The notes under the pieces were generated by a model that did no database searches, was not told the DNA's origin, and saw only the letters and a program-made list of their open reading frames with translations. 28,924 nt of DNA. It comes from JBHHZM01 sp046758065. GTDB taxonomy: Bacteria > Pseudomonadota > Alphaproteobacteria > JAAXGF01. The position numbers and the translations under genes were made by a program. Positions 16,580 through 23,084 of this stretch are shown piece after piece. Every line of letters begins with the position of its first letter. Within the stretch, counting starts at the first letter, position 1. The stretch is from positions 1 to 28,924 of the forward strand of contig JBHHZM010000027.1 in NCBI GenBank assembly GCA_046758065.1. The letters are read 5' to 3'.

Positions 16580-16596
16580 TGTCGGAAAATTTTACA
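16580..16596 (+). promoter_or_regulatory. Upstream site B, possible enhancer-binding-protein site
   Basis: TGTCGGAAAATTTTACA is the second copy of the 17-bp motif. Its centre is about 111 bp upstream of the start expected from the sigma-54 promoter, a usual distance for bacterial enhancer-binding proteins. Confidence 0.5.
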
Positions 16597-16671
16597 GTTT
16601 TGCATGGCGACGTCCTGCACTTGCCTGTTACCCTTCACTAAGCTCCTGATTTTATTTCAAACCCGTTGCTG

Positions 16672-16687
16672 TGGCGCGATTCTTGCA
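16672..16687 (+). promoter_or_regulatory. Sigma-54 (RpoN) promoter
   Basis: TGGCGCGATTCTTGCA fits the -24/-12 consensus (TGGCACG, four bases, TTGCA) with one mismatch and exact GG/GC spacing. Transcription should begin near 16698. The next gene in this direction is the EPS sugar transferase at 16929. PEP-CTERM/EPS loci are known to be controlled through PrsK/PrsR and RpoN, which fits. Confidence 0.7.
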
Positions 16688-16692
16688 TGAGT

Positions 16693-16731
16693 CATCCCAA
16701 GAGCCCATTCCAAGAGCTCATCCCAGGAGCC
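16693..16731 (+). repeat. Three tandem 13-bp repeats in the EPS leader
   Basis: Units at 16693-16705, 16706-16718 and 16719-16731 follow the pattern CATyCCArGAGCy. They begin at or next to the predicted sigma-54 start site, so they would lie at the 5' end of the leader RNA. Confidence 0.7.
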
Positions 16732-16928
16732 GCCGGGACACGCGGCAGTGGCCGCGGGTCCTTAGGGGGCGCGCCGTGAAAAGAGACGACCAGAGGGAGG
16801 AGTGCAGCCGTCCGGAGATTGAAGGCCGCCGGTCATGCGCGCGAAGCGGCGTCGCGCCGCCGAACGGGCAGGCATCGGCGTGACGATCTGGCGCTATTCG
16901 CCGCAAATCTCCGGATGACGTTTCCGGT

Positions 16929-18374
16929 ATGGTGAAAATTTTCAAGCATTACATACCGCTCCCGATCCTCCTTCTCGGGGGGATCGAGCTCGCGATTGTC
17001 ACGGTCTCGGTCTATACGGGGATTTTCCTCCGCTACGTGCTGGGCGCCGAGATGCCCTGGGGGCTCGCGATGTACCTCCCCGAGGCTCTCACGTTTTCCG
17101 CAATTCTCGGTTTTGCCATGTTCGCGCTCGGTCTCTATCAGCGCGAATATCTGCGCGACATGCGGACCGTGTTCGTCCGCCTCGCGACCAGTTTCACCGT
17201 GGCGTTCCTGGGACTTTCCCTGGTCTTCTACGTGTTTCCCGACCTCAAGATCTGGCGCAGCGCCCTGGCGATCGCCATCGTCTTCGCCGTTTTCGGGATC
17301 CTGTCGGTGCGCTTCGCCGTCGCGAGGACGGCGCAATTCGAGCGGTTCAAGCGACGTATTCTGGTCATCGGCGCAGGCCGGAACGCGGCCCGGCTCTTCG
17401 CGCTCGAACGCGACGGAGGGGCGAGCTTCAGTGCGGTCGGCTATCTGCCCATCGGCAACGCCGAACCCGCGGTGCCGAGCGACCGCCTCGTCGCGCACAT
17501 CGAGTTGCTTCCCGCGCTCGTCGAGCAACGGCAGATCGACGAGATCGTGGTCGCCATCGAGGACTGGCGCGGAACCCTGCCGACCGAAGCGCTGCTCGAA
17601 GCCAAGCTCAACGGTATCAACGTCGTCCATTACACGACGTTCTGGGAGCGCGAGACCGGCGCGGTCGACCACACGGCGCTCAATCCGAGCTGGCTGATTT
17701 TTTCCGACGGCTTTGGTGGAAACACGATCGAGGCGGCGGCCAAACGCCTGTTCGATATCGCCACCAGCTTCTTCATCCTGATATTTACCCTGCCTCTCCT
17801 GCTCGCCACCGCCATCGTCATTCGCCTCGAGAGCCACGGTCCGATCTTCTATCGGCAGGAACGGGTGGGGCGAGGCGGTCGCAGTTTCATGCTCATCAAA
17901 TTCCGCAGCATGTGCATCGACGCGGAGAAGGGAGGCATGCCGCTGTGGGCGGCCAAGAACGATGCGAGAGTGACCCGGTTCGGCGCGATCATCCGCAAGG
18001 CCCGAATCGACGAAATTCCGCAAATCTTCAATGTCCTCAAGGGCGACATGAGCCTCGTCGGACCGCGACCCGAACGCCCCTTCTTCGTCGAGCAGCTTAC
18101 CGAGCGAATCCCCTACTACCGGGAACGTCACAGGGTGAAACCGGGCATCACGGGGTGGGCGCAGCTCAACTATTCTTATGGAGCGTCGGTCGGGGATGCC
18201 ATGCGGAAGCTCGAGTACGACCTCTATTATCTAAAGAACTACAGCGTGATGCTCGATCTCATCATCCTGGTCCAGACGGTGCGGGTCGTGCTGTGGCCGG
18301 ACTCGGTGACGATTGGTTGTTCACCCGCGGCCGTCGCCGAAGTGACGGAACTGAACAAGCGCTCGGCAGCCTAG
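16929..18374 (+). CDS. Polyprenyl-phosphate sugar-1-phosphate transferase, PEP-CTERM/EPS type
   Basis: A 481-residue membrane enzyme that primes exopolysaccharide by moving sugar-1-phosphate from a nucleotide sugar to undecaprenyl phosphate. The N terminus (MVKIFKHYIPLPILLLGGIEL) matches the PEP-CTERM-associated EpsB_2 type. About four membrane helices lie in residues 1-140, then a Rossmann-like CoA-binding domain (ILVIGAGRNAARLF), a fifth helix near 275-300, and the catalytic domain with KFRSM near 324, RIDEIPQIFNVLKGDMSLVGPRPERP around 360-385, and PGITGWAQ. It is preceded by a sigma-54 promoter and a 230-base leader. No other EPS genes, exosortase or PrsK/PrsR are nearby. Weak ribosome binding site. 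Confidence 0.9.
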   Translation: MVKIFKHYIPLPILLLGGIELAIVTVSVYTGIFLRYVLGAEMPWGLAMYLPEALTFSAILGFAMFALGLYQREYLRDMRTVFVRLATSFTVAFLGLSLVFYVFPDLKIWRSALAIAIVFAVFGILSVRFAVARTAQFERFKRRILVIGAGRNAARLFALERDGGASFSAVGYLPIGNAEPAVPSDRLVAHIELLPALVEQRQIDEIVVAIEDWRGTLPTEALLEAKLNGINVVHYTTFWERETGAVDHTALNPSWLIFSDGFGGNTIEAAAKRLFDIATSFFILIFTLPLLLATAIVIRLESHGPIFYRQERVGRGGRSFMLIKFRSMCIDAEKGGMPLWAAKNDARVTRFGAIIRKARIDEIPQIFNVLKGDMSLVGPRPERPFFVEQLTERIPYYRERHRVKPGITGWAQLNYSYGASVGDAMRKLEYDLYYLKNYSVMLDLIILVQTVRVVLWPDSVTIGCSPAAVAEVTELNKRSAA

Positions 18375-18432
18375 CCCCACATTCCGAGGCGTTCGACCCG
18401 GCCGCGTGACTTGAGCGTGCAGCGGCGATTGC

Positions 18433-18448
18433 GCAGATCGCGATCTGC
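18433..18448. repeat. Perfect 16-bp palindrome
   Basis: GCAGATCGCGATCTGC lies 59 bases after the sugar transferase stop and 112 before the small membrane-protein gene. It may be an operator or a terminator stem, but lacks a T-run. Confidence 0.35.
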
Positions 18449-18560
18449 CCCGAGCAAACGGAGAGACGATAGAACGCCACATCCCGGGTATCGAAGAAGA
18501 TGAAAATAACAAACGCGGCGGCCGCAACCCGGCCCCGTCGCCGATCGAGGGACGGAAGGG

Positions 18561-18719
18561 ATGAACGCGCACGATCGATCTGTCGATCAGGCGCAGAAGA
18601 AAAACCGGGGTAAGGTCGAGGATTCACGGCTGTCGCCTCGCGCGGCGCTCGCCGTATGGATCGTCGGATCGCTCGCCGGCTGGGCCGTGATCGTCGCCTT
18701 GATCTGGCTCTTACTCTAG
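18561..18719 (+). CDS. Small single-pass membrane protein, 52 residues
   Basis: A 52-residue reading frame. The first 28 residues are polar and basic (QAQKKNRGKVEDSRLSPRA); the rest is one hydrophobic helix (AVWIVGSLAGWAVIVALIW) ending in LLL. The hydrophilic-then-helix layout suggests an inner-membrane protein with a cytoplasmic N terminus. A purine-rich GGAAGGG lies immediately before the ATG and GGGACGGA a little further up. It is the only gene between the sugar transferase and the trmN6-like gene, which runs the other way. No family is recognised. Confidence 0.6.
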   Translation: MNAHDRSVDQAQKKNRGKVEDSRLSPRAALAVWIVGSLAGWAVIVALIWLLL

Positions 18720-18805
18720 CTGTGGAGCCTCAACAGGTTGTCCTCGGCGTCCGGCGTCGTACGCGCGACCGCCACGCCACCGAGCGTCGGCAATGAATGT
18801 GCCCC

Positions 18806-19567
18806 TCAAAGCTCGATCGCTTCGGCGTCGCGAAGCACGGCCTCCGCCGACGCCGTGTAGGCGCCGTCCGGTCGGTGCAGGGTCAGGCCCGGCAACAGCC
18901 GGAGCGGCGCCGCGGACCCCTTCCTCGCCTGCACGATGACGCGCTTTGCCGGCCGCGCGTTGGCGCCTCCGGGCCACAGCGGATATACGGTGATCGCCCC
19001 GGCGCCGGGGATCAGCCGGGCAAGCAGGTCATCGAGCCGGTCGGCGCGATGGATGAAGGTCAGGCTGCCGTTGGGTCGCGCCATGCGGAGACAGAAGGCG
19101 ACCCAGTCGGCAAGGCCGCCCGTCGCCTCGACGGTGGCCGTCGCCCGGGCGGGAACGGGCGACGGGCGAACGTGTCGCGGATCGAGATGCGGCGGATTGG
19201 CCATGACGTGATCGAAGCTCGCCACAGCAAGGCGCGGCGGCGGTCGCGTAAGGTCGCCCGTCATCATCTCGACGCGCCTCTCGGCCCCGTTGAGCGCGGC
19301 ATTCTCGCCGGCGAGGCGTACGAGGCCGCGCTGAAGTTCGATGCCGACGACGCGGCAGTCCGCCACGCGCTGCGCGAGGCAGAGCGCCGCCGCCCCGACC
19401 CCGGTGCCGACGTCGAGCACGCTGTCGCCCGTCGCCGCCGGCACCGCCGCGGCGAGCAGCACTGGATCGATCGCGGCGCGATAGCCGCGCGCCGGCTGGC
19501 GCAGACGAACCCGGCCGCCGAGCAGCCCGTCCTCGCCGAGCGTGAAATTCGCCGGCGCCCTAGTCAC
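18806..19567 (-). CDS. TrmN6-like SAM-dependent methyltransferase
   Basis: A 253-residue class I methyltransferase. SAM motif I is VLDVGTGVGAAAL, the acidic end of strand 2 is VVGIELQ, and the catalytic N-P-P motif reads NPPHLD instead of the more usual NPPY. The opening FTLGEDGLLGGRVRLRQPARGYRAAIDPVLLAAAV is typical of tRNA1(Val) A37 N6-methyltransferases (YfiC/TrmN6). It probably modifies tRNA; substrate not proven. The GTG start at 19567 overlaps the stop of the DUF2007 gene by 8 bases. Confidence 0.87.
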   Translation of the reverse strand: MTRAPANFTLGEDGLLGGRVRLRQPARGYRAAIDPVLLAAAVPAATGDSVLDVGTGVGAAALCLAQRVADCRVVGIELQRGLVRLAGENAALNGAERRVEMMTGDLTRPPPRLAVASFDHVMANPPHLDPRHVRPSPVPARATATVEATGGLADWVAFCLRMARPNGSLTFIHRADRLDDLLARLIPGAGAITVYPLWPGGANARPAKRVIVQARKGSAAPLRLLPGLTLHRPDGAYTASAEAVLRDAEAIEL

Positions 19568-19778
19568 GGGAATAGCGTTCGCCGGCGGCTTCGAGCACCC
19601 GCCGGGCCTGGGCGAGATCGTCGTCGTCGACCATCACGCGACGCGGGATCGCGCCGATGCTCCCCTCCACAACGCTGGTGTGATTGTCCAGCACCACCGC
19701 CTCGATCTCGGCGTCGGCGAGCAGTGCGATCACCCAGGAGAGCCGCACCGCATCGTTCGTCTGCAACAGCTCGACCAT
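19560..19778 (-). CDS. DUF2007 family protein
   Basis: A 72-residue protein of the DUF2007 type: LLQTNDAVRLSWVIALLADAEIEAVVLD, then the RVMVDDDDLAQARRVLEA end. The family is small, cytoplasmic and of unknown role, sometimes called putative signal-transducing. ATG at 19778 fits the family length; a longer upstream frame would lie in the promoter region of ispB. Divergent from ispB (105-bp gap) and coupled to the methyltransferase. Confidence 0.85.
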   Translation of the reverse strand: MVELLQTNDAVRLSWVIALLADAEIEAVVLDNHTSVVEGSIGAIPRRVMVDDDDLAQARRVLEAAGERYSRD

Positions 19779-19872
19779 CGGCAATCCGTCCTTTCCCCGT
19801 TCCGCCAGTCTGCTAGACTGCCGCAACAGCCGGCGCCCATGCTCGCGTTCCGTGGAGACGCCGTCAAGAGAG

Positions 19873-19877
19873 GGAGG
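19873..19877 (+). promoter_or_regulatory. Ribosome binding site deciding a CTG start for ispB
   Basis: GGAGG within AGGGAGGAAAAA lies exactly 5 bases before a CTG at 19883. No ATG, GTG or TTG is in frame between the upstream stop at 19814 and a GTG at 19958. The GTG has no such site. Confidence 0.7.
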
Positions 19878-19882
19878 AAAAA

Positions 19883-20905
19883 CTGGCCATCGTCGTCGAT
19901 TTCGATCGCGAACGTGCGTCGAGACCACAGCCGACGCTCGACCGGCTCAACCTGCTCGTGGCCAACGAACTCGCCGAGGTCAACCGCCTCATCGTTGGGC
20001 GCATGCACAGTTCGGTCGCGTTGATCCCCCAGCTTGCCGGTCACATCATCGCTTCGGGCGGCAAGCGGCTGAGGCCGATGCTGACCCTTACAACGGCGCG
20101 GCTCTGCGGCTATCCCGGCGAGCGCCACATCGGGCTCGCCGCCTGCGTCGAGTTCATTCACACCGCGACCCTGCTGCACGACGACGTCGTCGACAAGAGC
20201 GACCTGCGGCGTGGCAGCGCCACGGCCAATTCGGTCTGGGGCAACAAGCCGAGCGTGCTGGTCGGAGACTTCCTGTTCAGCCGCTCGTTTCAGCTCATGG
20301 TCGGCGACGGTTCGCTCAAGGTGCTCAAGATTCTTTCGGATGCCGCGGCGGTCATCGCCGAAGGCGAGGTCATGCAGCTCGCCACCTCGAACGACACCGA
20401 GACCAGCGAAGCCGCCTATCTCGACGTCATCGAGGCCAAGACCGCGACCCTGTTCGCTGCGGCATGCCGTCTCGGTGCGGTAGTCGCCGACCGGCCCGCC
20501 CTCGAGGAGGAAGCGCTCGAGAGCTACGGCATGAACCTCGGCATCGCTTTTCAGCTCATCGACGACGTACTCGATTACTCCGCGCGCGAGGCCGAACTCG
20601 GCAAGACCGTCGGCGACGACTTCAGCGACGGCAAGATCACGCTGCCGGTCATACTCGCCTACCGGCGGGGCGACGAGAAGGAACGCGCCTTCCTGCGGCG
20701 CACCCTCGAGGACGGAACGCAGCGCCCGGGCGATCTCGAATACGCGATTGGCCTCATGCAGCGCCTCGGCGCCCTCGACGACACCGTCAACCGCGCCCGT
20801 CATTTCGGCACGGTGGCGCGGGACGCGCTCGACATCTTCCCCGAGGGCACCGAGCGTTCGGTGCTGCGCGAGATCGTCGATTTCTGCATCGAACGCGCCT
20901 ACTGA
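19883..20905 (+). CDS. ispB: Polyprenyl (octaprenyl-type) diphosphate synthase
   Basis: A 340-residue trans-prenyltransferase that makes the side chain of ubiquinone by adding isopentenyl units. The first Asp-rich motif is DDVVD at about 100-104 and the second DDVLD at about 227-231; GGKRLRPML and GEVMQLATSND are the other family marks. The start is inferred as CTG: a consensus ribosome binding site lies 5 bases before it, and the extra 25 residues (including PTLDRLNLLVANELAEVN) match the usual N terminus of this family. From GTG 19958 the protein would be 315 residues. Chain length cannot be read from sequence alone. Confidence 0.92.
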   Translation: MAIVVDFDRERASRPQPTLDRLNLLVANELAEVNRLIVGRMHSSVALIPQLAGHIIASGGKRLRPMLTLTTARLCGYPGERHIGLAACVEFIHTATLLHDDVVDKSDLRRGSATANSVWGNKPSVLVGDFLFSRSFQLMVGDGSLKVLKILSDAAAVIAEGEVMQLATSNDTETSEAAYLDVIEAKTATLFAAACRLGAVVADRPALEEEALESYGMNLGIAFQLIDDVLDYSAREAELGKTVGDDFSDGKITLPVILAYRRGDEKERAFLRRTLEDGTQRPGDLEYAIGLMQRLGALDDTVNRARHFGTVARDALDIFPEGTERSVLREIVDFCIERAY

Positions 20906-20932
20906 CCGACCCGCCGGCGCCGGCCGCAGCGC

Positions 20933-20961
20933 TTGCGACGACGGCGCGTTGGCGCTATAGG
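20933..20961 (+). promoter_or_regulatory. Sigma-70-type promoter of tRNA-Pro
   Basis: TTGCGA (20933-20938) and TATAGG (20956-20961) are separated by 17 bases and lie 35 bases upstream of the tRNA 5' end. Fit to the consensus is moderate. Confidence 0.5.
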
Positions 20962-20996
20962 TTGCCACCCCCGGTCCGAGAGCCGCGGGCGACGAC

Positions 20997-21073
20997 CGGA
21001 GTGTAGCTCAGCCTGGTAGAGCACCGTCTTCGGGAGGCGGGGGCCGGTGGTTCGAATCCACTCACTCCGACCA
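20997..21073 (+). tRNA. tRNA-Pro, anticodon CGG
   Basis: A complete 77-base cloverleaf. The acceptor stem CGGAGTG pairs with CACTCCG, the D stem is GCTC/GAGC, the anticodon stem CCGTC/GGCGG carries loop TTCGGGA with anticodon CGG at 21031-21033, and the T arm has TTCGAAT. CCA is encoded at 21071-21073. It reads CCG codons, frequent in this GC-rich genome. Confidence 0.97.
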
Positions 21074-21088
21074 TCAAGAACCTCACTG

Positions 21089-21117
21089 AACCCCGTGGAA
21101 ACACGGGGTTTTTTCTT
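21089..21117 (+). terminator. Rho-independent terminator of tRNA-Pro
   Basis: AACCCCGTG (21089-21097) pairs with CACGGGGTT (21102-21110) around a GAAA loop, followed by TTTTCTT. It lies 15 bases after the tRNA. Confidence 0.92.
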
Positions 21118-21180
21118 ACTCTCAGCAACCTGCAACGCCGTTCGTGGCCGCACCGGCGGCGCGTGGCGTTCTTGTCCGGT

Positions 21181-21198
21181 CTGTGACGACGATCACCG
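21181..21198. promoter_or_regulatory. CRP/FNR-like operator of tad-like module 1
   Basis: CTGTGACGACGATCACCG contains TGTGA, six bases, TCACC, one mismatch from the classical CRP palindrome. The identical 18-mer is at 23287-23304 upstream of the paralogous module. It is centred about 104 bp before the ATG of the first pseudopilin gene. Confidence 0.55.
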
Positions 21199-21293
21199 CG
21201 CCGGCCAGGGAACCCCTGTAGGCTCTCACTCAAGATTCTGCCCTTGTCGTTTTGCGATACGGGCGTCGTCTCTAACGCGAAAGGATGGCTGCC

Positions 21294-22217
21294 ATGAAGG
21301 ATCCGGGGTCCAAGGTAGCTGGCTTCACGGTGTCGGCTCTATACGCGCTGGTTCGGCGCTTACCCGCCCGAAGGTCGCAGCGCGCCCTGCGTGAGGACGA
21401 TCGCGGTACGGTGCTGGTCGAATTCGCCATGCTCGTACCGTTCCTCATGTTGCTCCTGGCCGGAATCATTCAGTTCGGCGGCGTGATGTATTCGCGCCAG
21501 ATGATGCTGTACGCGGCGCGTGAAGCCGCGCGGAGCTACGCGGTCGGTCTGAACGGCGCCCAGGAGGCGCACGATCTGGCGCTCGCCCTGCTTGCCGATG
21601 CGCCGGGCAACTACACGGCGTTGGTCACCGGGCCGAACGGCGGCTTCGGTGGTGTCGGCGGTGGCGGCGGCAGCGGCGGCGGCGGTGGTTCCGGTGTCGG
21701 CGGCGGCGGCGCCGGTGGCGGCTCCGGCGGCGGTGGTGCCGGCTGCGGCGGTGGCAGTGGCGGCGGTGGTGGTTCCGGTGTCGGCGGTGGTGGCGCCGGC
21801 GGCGGCTCAGGCGGCGGCGGCGCCGGCTGCGGCGGCGGCGTGACCGGCGATGTCGTCGTGCAGGTCAACGTCCCGATGGCCGAAGCCTCGATCATCAACG
21901 TGCTCGGCAACATTATGAGCGGCGACCTTCAGGTCCAGGTGACGATGTACATGGATGCCGCCGCGGGCGGCGGCGGAACCGGCGGCGGCACCGGCGGCGG
22001 CGGCACCGGCGGTACTGGCACCGGCGGCACCGGCGGCGGCGGCACCGGTGGCACCGGCACTGGCGGCACCGGCGGCGGTGGCACCGGCGGCGGCGGCACC
22101 GGCGGCGGCGGCACCAGCGGCGGTGGTGGCACCAGCGGCGGTGGCGGCACCGGCGGCGGTGGCGGCACCGGCGTCGCCTTCAACGATTACCTGAGCGGCG
22201 GCGTCAGCCTGGCGTAA
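21294..22217 (+). CDS. TadE-like pseudopilin with giant glycine-rich tracts
   Basis: A 307-residue protein. Residues 1-38 are basic and end in a prepilin-peptidase-like site (RG then TVLVEF, Glu at +5), followed by a 20-residue hydrophobic helix, the TadE/pseudopilin pattern; MYSRQMMLYAAREAARSYAVG continues the family. The C-terminal half is unusual: two glycine tracts, one Gly/Ser/Ala/Val with two cysteines (about residues 120-182) and one Gly/Thr (about 225-293), flank a segment VVVQVNVPMAEASIINVLGN. It ends FNDYLSGGVSLA, as in the paralog. Start at the second ATG, 21294, by comparison with the paralog, where the same AAAGGA spacing holds; an ATG at 21285 is the alternative. The tracts are absent or short in the paralog. 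Confidence 0.85.
   Translation: MKDPGSKVAGFTVSALYALVRRLPARRSQRALREDDRGTVLVEFAMLVPFLMLLLAGIIQFGGVMYSRQMMLYAAREAARSYAVGLNGAQEAHDLALALLADAPGNYTALVTGPNGGFGGVGGGGGSGGGGGSGVGGGGAGGGSGGGGAGCGGGSGGGGGSGVGGGGAGGGSGGGGAGCGGGVTGDVVVQVNVPMAEASIINVLGNIMSGDLQVQVTMYMDAAAGGGGTGGGTGGGGTGGTGTGGTGGGGTGGTGTGGTGGGGTGGGGTGGGGTSGGGGTSGGGGTGGGGGTGVAFNDYLSGGVSLA
21678..21839 (+). repeat. 84-bp glycine-rich coding repeat
   Basis: Two units, 21678-21761 and 21762-21839, encode a 28-residue Gly-rich block containing GSGVGGGG, AGGGSGGGG and AGCGGG, the second unit lacking its last two residues. Synonymous third-position changes separate them, so they are not brand-new copies. Each unit has one Cys. Confidence 0.9.
21966..22172 (+). 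repeat. Gly/Thr-rich coding repeat
   Basis: A 207-bp run of GGC/GGT and ACC codons encodes 69 residues of Gly with Thr every 3-5 positions and two Ser. Short units such as GGTGTGGTGGGG recur. The paralog has only about 20 residues here. Confidence 0.92.
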
Positions 22218-22248
22218 TCGGGTCTGTCGATCGTGGCTCAGTGATGCG

Positions 22249-22740
22249 ATGAAAGGGATGACAATGCGCAAAAGTAAAAACTTCCTGCGGGACAGGCGCG
22301 GTACGATCGCCGTCATCCTTGCCCTGACCGTCCCGGTCATCTTCGGAATGGCGGCGGTTGCCGTGGACATCGGGTATATGACGGCGATGCAGGCGCAGCT
22401 TCGGGCGACGGCGGAGGCTACTGCGCTCGCCGCCGCTACCACCCTGGACGATCCCGCCCAGGCCGAGGCGCGGGCGCTCGAATACGCCGCCAAGAACATG
22501 CTGCCCGAGGACCACGGCACGGTGCTGCAAAGCGCGGACGTGGTGCTCGGCAACTGGGACGCGGACACCCGGGCCTTCGTCCCCGGCGGGGCCCCCACCA
22601 ACGCGGTCCAGATCACCACGCGCCGGACGGCGGACAACAACAACGCGGTCGAGCTGTTCTTCGCCAGCGCCATCGGTGTCAATAGCACTGACGTGACCGC
22701 CACGGCGATCGCCGACGACAACCTGCGGATCGTGAACTGA
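22249..22740 (+). CDS. TadG-like protein, copy 1
   Basis: A 163-residue protein with the TadG/Tad-like N terminus: RDRRGTIAVILALTVPVIFGMAAVAVDIGY, a single membrane segment, then LRATAEATALAAATTLDDPAQAEARALEYA typical of TadG/DUF2134 proteins. It lacks the large C-terminal von Willebrand domain of full TadG. Residues 49-110 are identical to the paralog at 23997. The start at 22249 aligns with MK of the paralog; internal ATGs at 22258 and 22264 are alternatives, the latter having AAAGGG upstream. It is 31 bases after the pseudopilin gene and ends before a strong terminator. Confidence 0.82.
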   Translation: MKGMTMRKSKNFLRDRRGTIAVILALTVPVIFGMAAVAVDIGYMTAMQAQLRATAEATALAAATTLDDPAQAEARALEYAAKNMLPEDHGTVLQSADVVLGNWDADTRAFVPGGAPTNAVQITTRRTADNNNAVELFFASAIGVNSTDVTATAIADDNLRIVN

Positions 22741-22769
22741 CGACATCCTGCGAATCGTGAACCGACGAC

Positions 22770-22797
22770 GGGGCGGCTTCGGCCGTCCCATTTTTTT
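22770..22797 (+). terminator. Rho-independent terminator of module 1, UUCG loop
   Basis: GGGGCGGC (22770-22777), TTCG loop, GCCGTCCC (22782-22789), then A and seven T. Eight base pairs with one G-U; the C(UUCG)G closing is exceptionally stable. Confidence 0.92.
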
Positions 22798-22823
22798 CGA
22801 TGGATCGCATCCGGCCGGTCGGG

Positions 22824-23084
22824 CTAGATAAAGGTCAATCCCGCTTTTTTCTTGCCTTCGTTCGGATCCGTCGGCTTGACCTCAACGATGGTCGCCTTGT
22901 TGACGAGACGGATGGCGCTGGCAACGTCCTCGAACGGGATGAATTCGCGTGAATCGTTCAACAGATCGGCCACGCGCTGCGCCTGACGCAGATAGAAATA
23001 GCCCCGCATACTGCAGCCGTTGAGGAAGGTGACCTCGACCTCCGTCTTGTCCTTTTGGGGCTGCCCATTGCCGTACAGCATCAT
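22824..23084 (-). CDS. Small protein between the two tad-like modules (DUF6812-like?)
   Basis: An 86-residue protein without signal or membrane segment. VEVTFLNGCSMRGYFYLRQAQRVADLLNDSREFIPFEDVASAI suggests a small beta-barrel followed by a helix; the RVADLLN..REFIPFED pattern recalls DUF6812-type proteins, a tentative match. The C terminus is Lys-rich. GGGAG lies five bases before the first of two ATGs (23084 and 23081). It is transcribed against both modules. Function unknown; possible regulator of the flanking genes, by context only. Confidence 0.65.
   Translation of the reverse strand: MMLYGNGQPQKDKTEVEVTFLNGCSMRGYFYLRQAQRVADLLNDSREFIPFEDVASAIRLVNKATIVEVKPTDPNEGKKKAGLTFI

Larger units (their letters stand above)
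16244..16928. other. AT-rich control region upstream of the EPS sugar transferase
   Basis: A 685-bp gap without a credible gene. Bases about 16310-16670 are strongly AT-rich, including a TATATATAAATAATATA run near 16530, in contrast with the GC-rich genome. It contains two similar 17-bp motifs (16367 and 16580), a short inverted repeat (ATCGG at 16555, CCGAT at 16565), a near-consensus sigma-54 promoter at 16672 and a triple 13-bp repeat at 16693. The layout suggests an enhancer-dependent promoter with a leader of about 230 bases. Confidence 0.7.

Noticed and set aside
16687..16779. 30-codon frame starting MSHPKSPFQELIPG in the EPS leader
   Set aside because: Its ATG lies upstream of the start expected from the sigma-54 promoter and it has no ribosome binding site.
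16833..18131. Minus-strand open frame opposite the sugar transferase
   Set aside because: It mirrors the clearly conserved plus-strand enzyme codon by codon and shows no family signature of its own.
19958..20905. ispB starting at GTG 19958
   Set aside because: It lacks a ribosome binding site and removes conserved N-terminal residues; CTG 19883 is better supported.
20899..21233. Minus-strand frames containing GFEPPAPASRRRCSTRLSYTP
   Set aside because: This is the well-known false protein obtained by reading across a tRNA gene on the opposite strand.
21285..21293. First ATG of the pseudopilin gene as start
   Set aside because: The paralog has ATA at this point and the shared AAAGGA spacing fits the second ATG.
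21678..22172. Glycine repeats as a CRISPR array
   Set aside because: The repeats are in-frame coding units without unique spacers and with synonymous drift.
21611..22183. Pro-rich minus-strand frames opposite the glycine tracts
   Set aside because: GGC/GGT glycine codons read backwards as Pro/Ala codons, so these frames are a by-product of the repeats.
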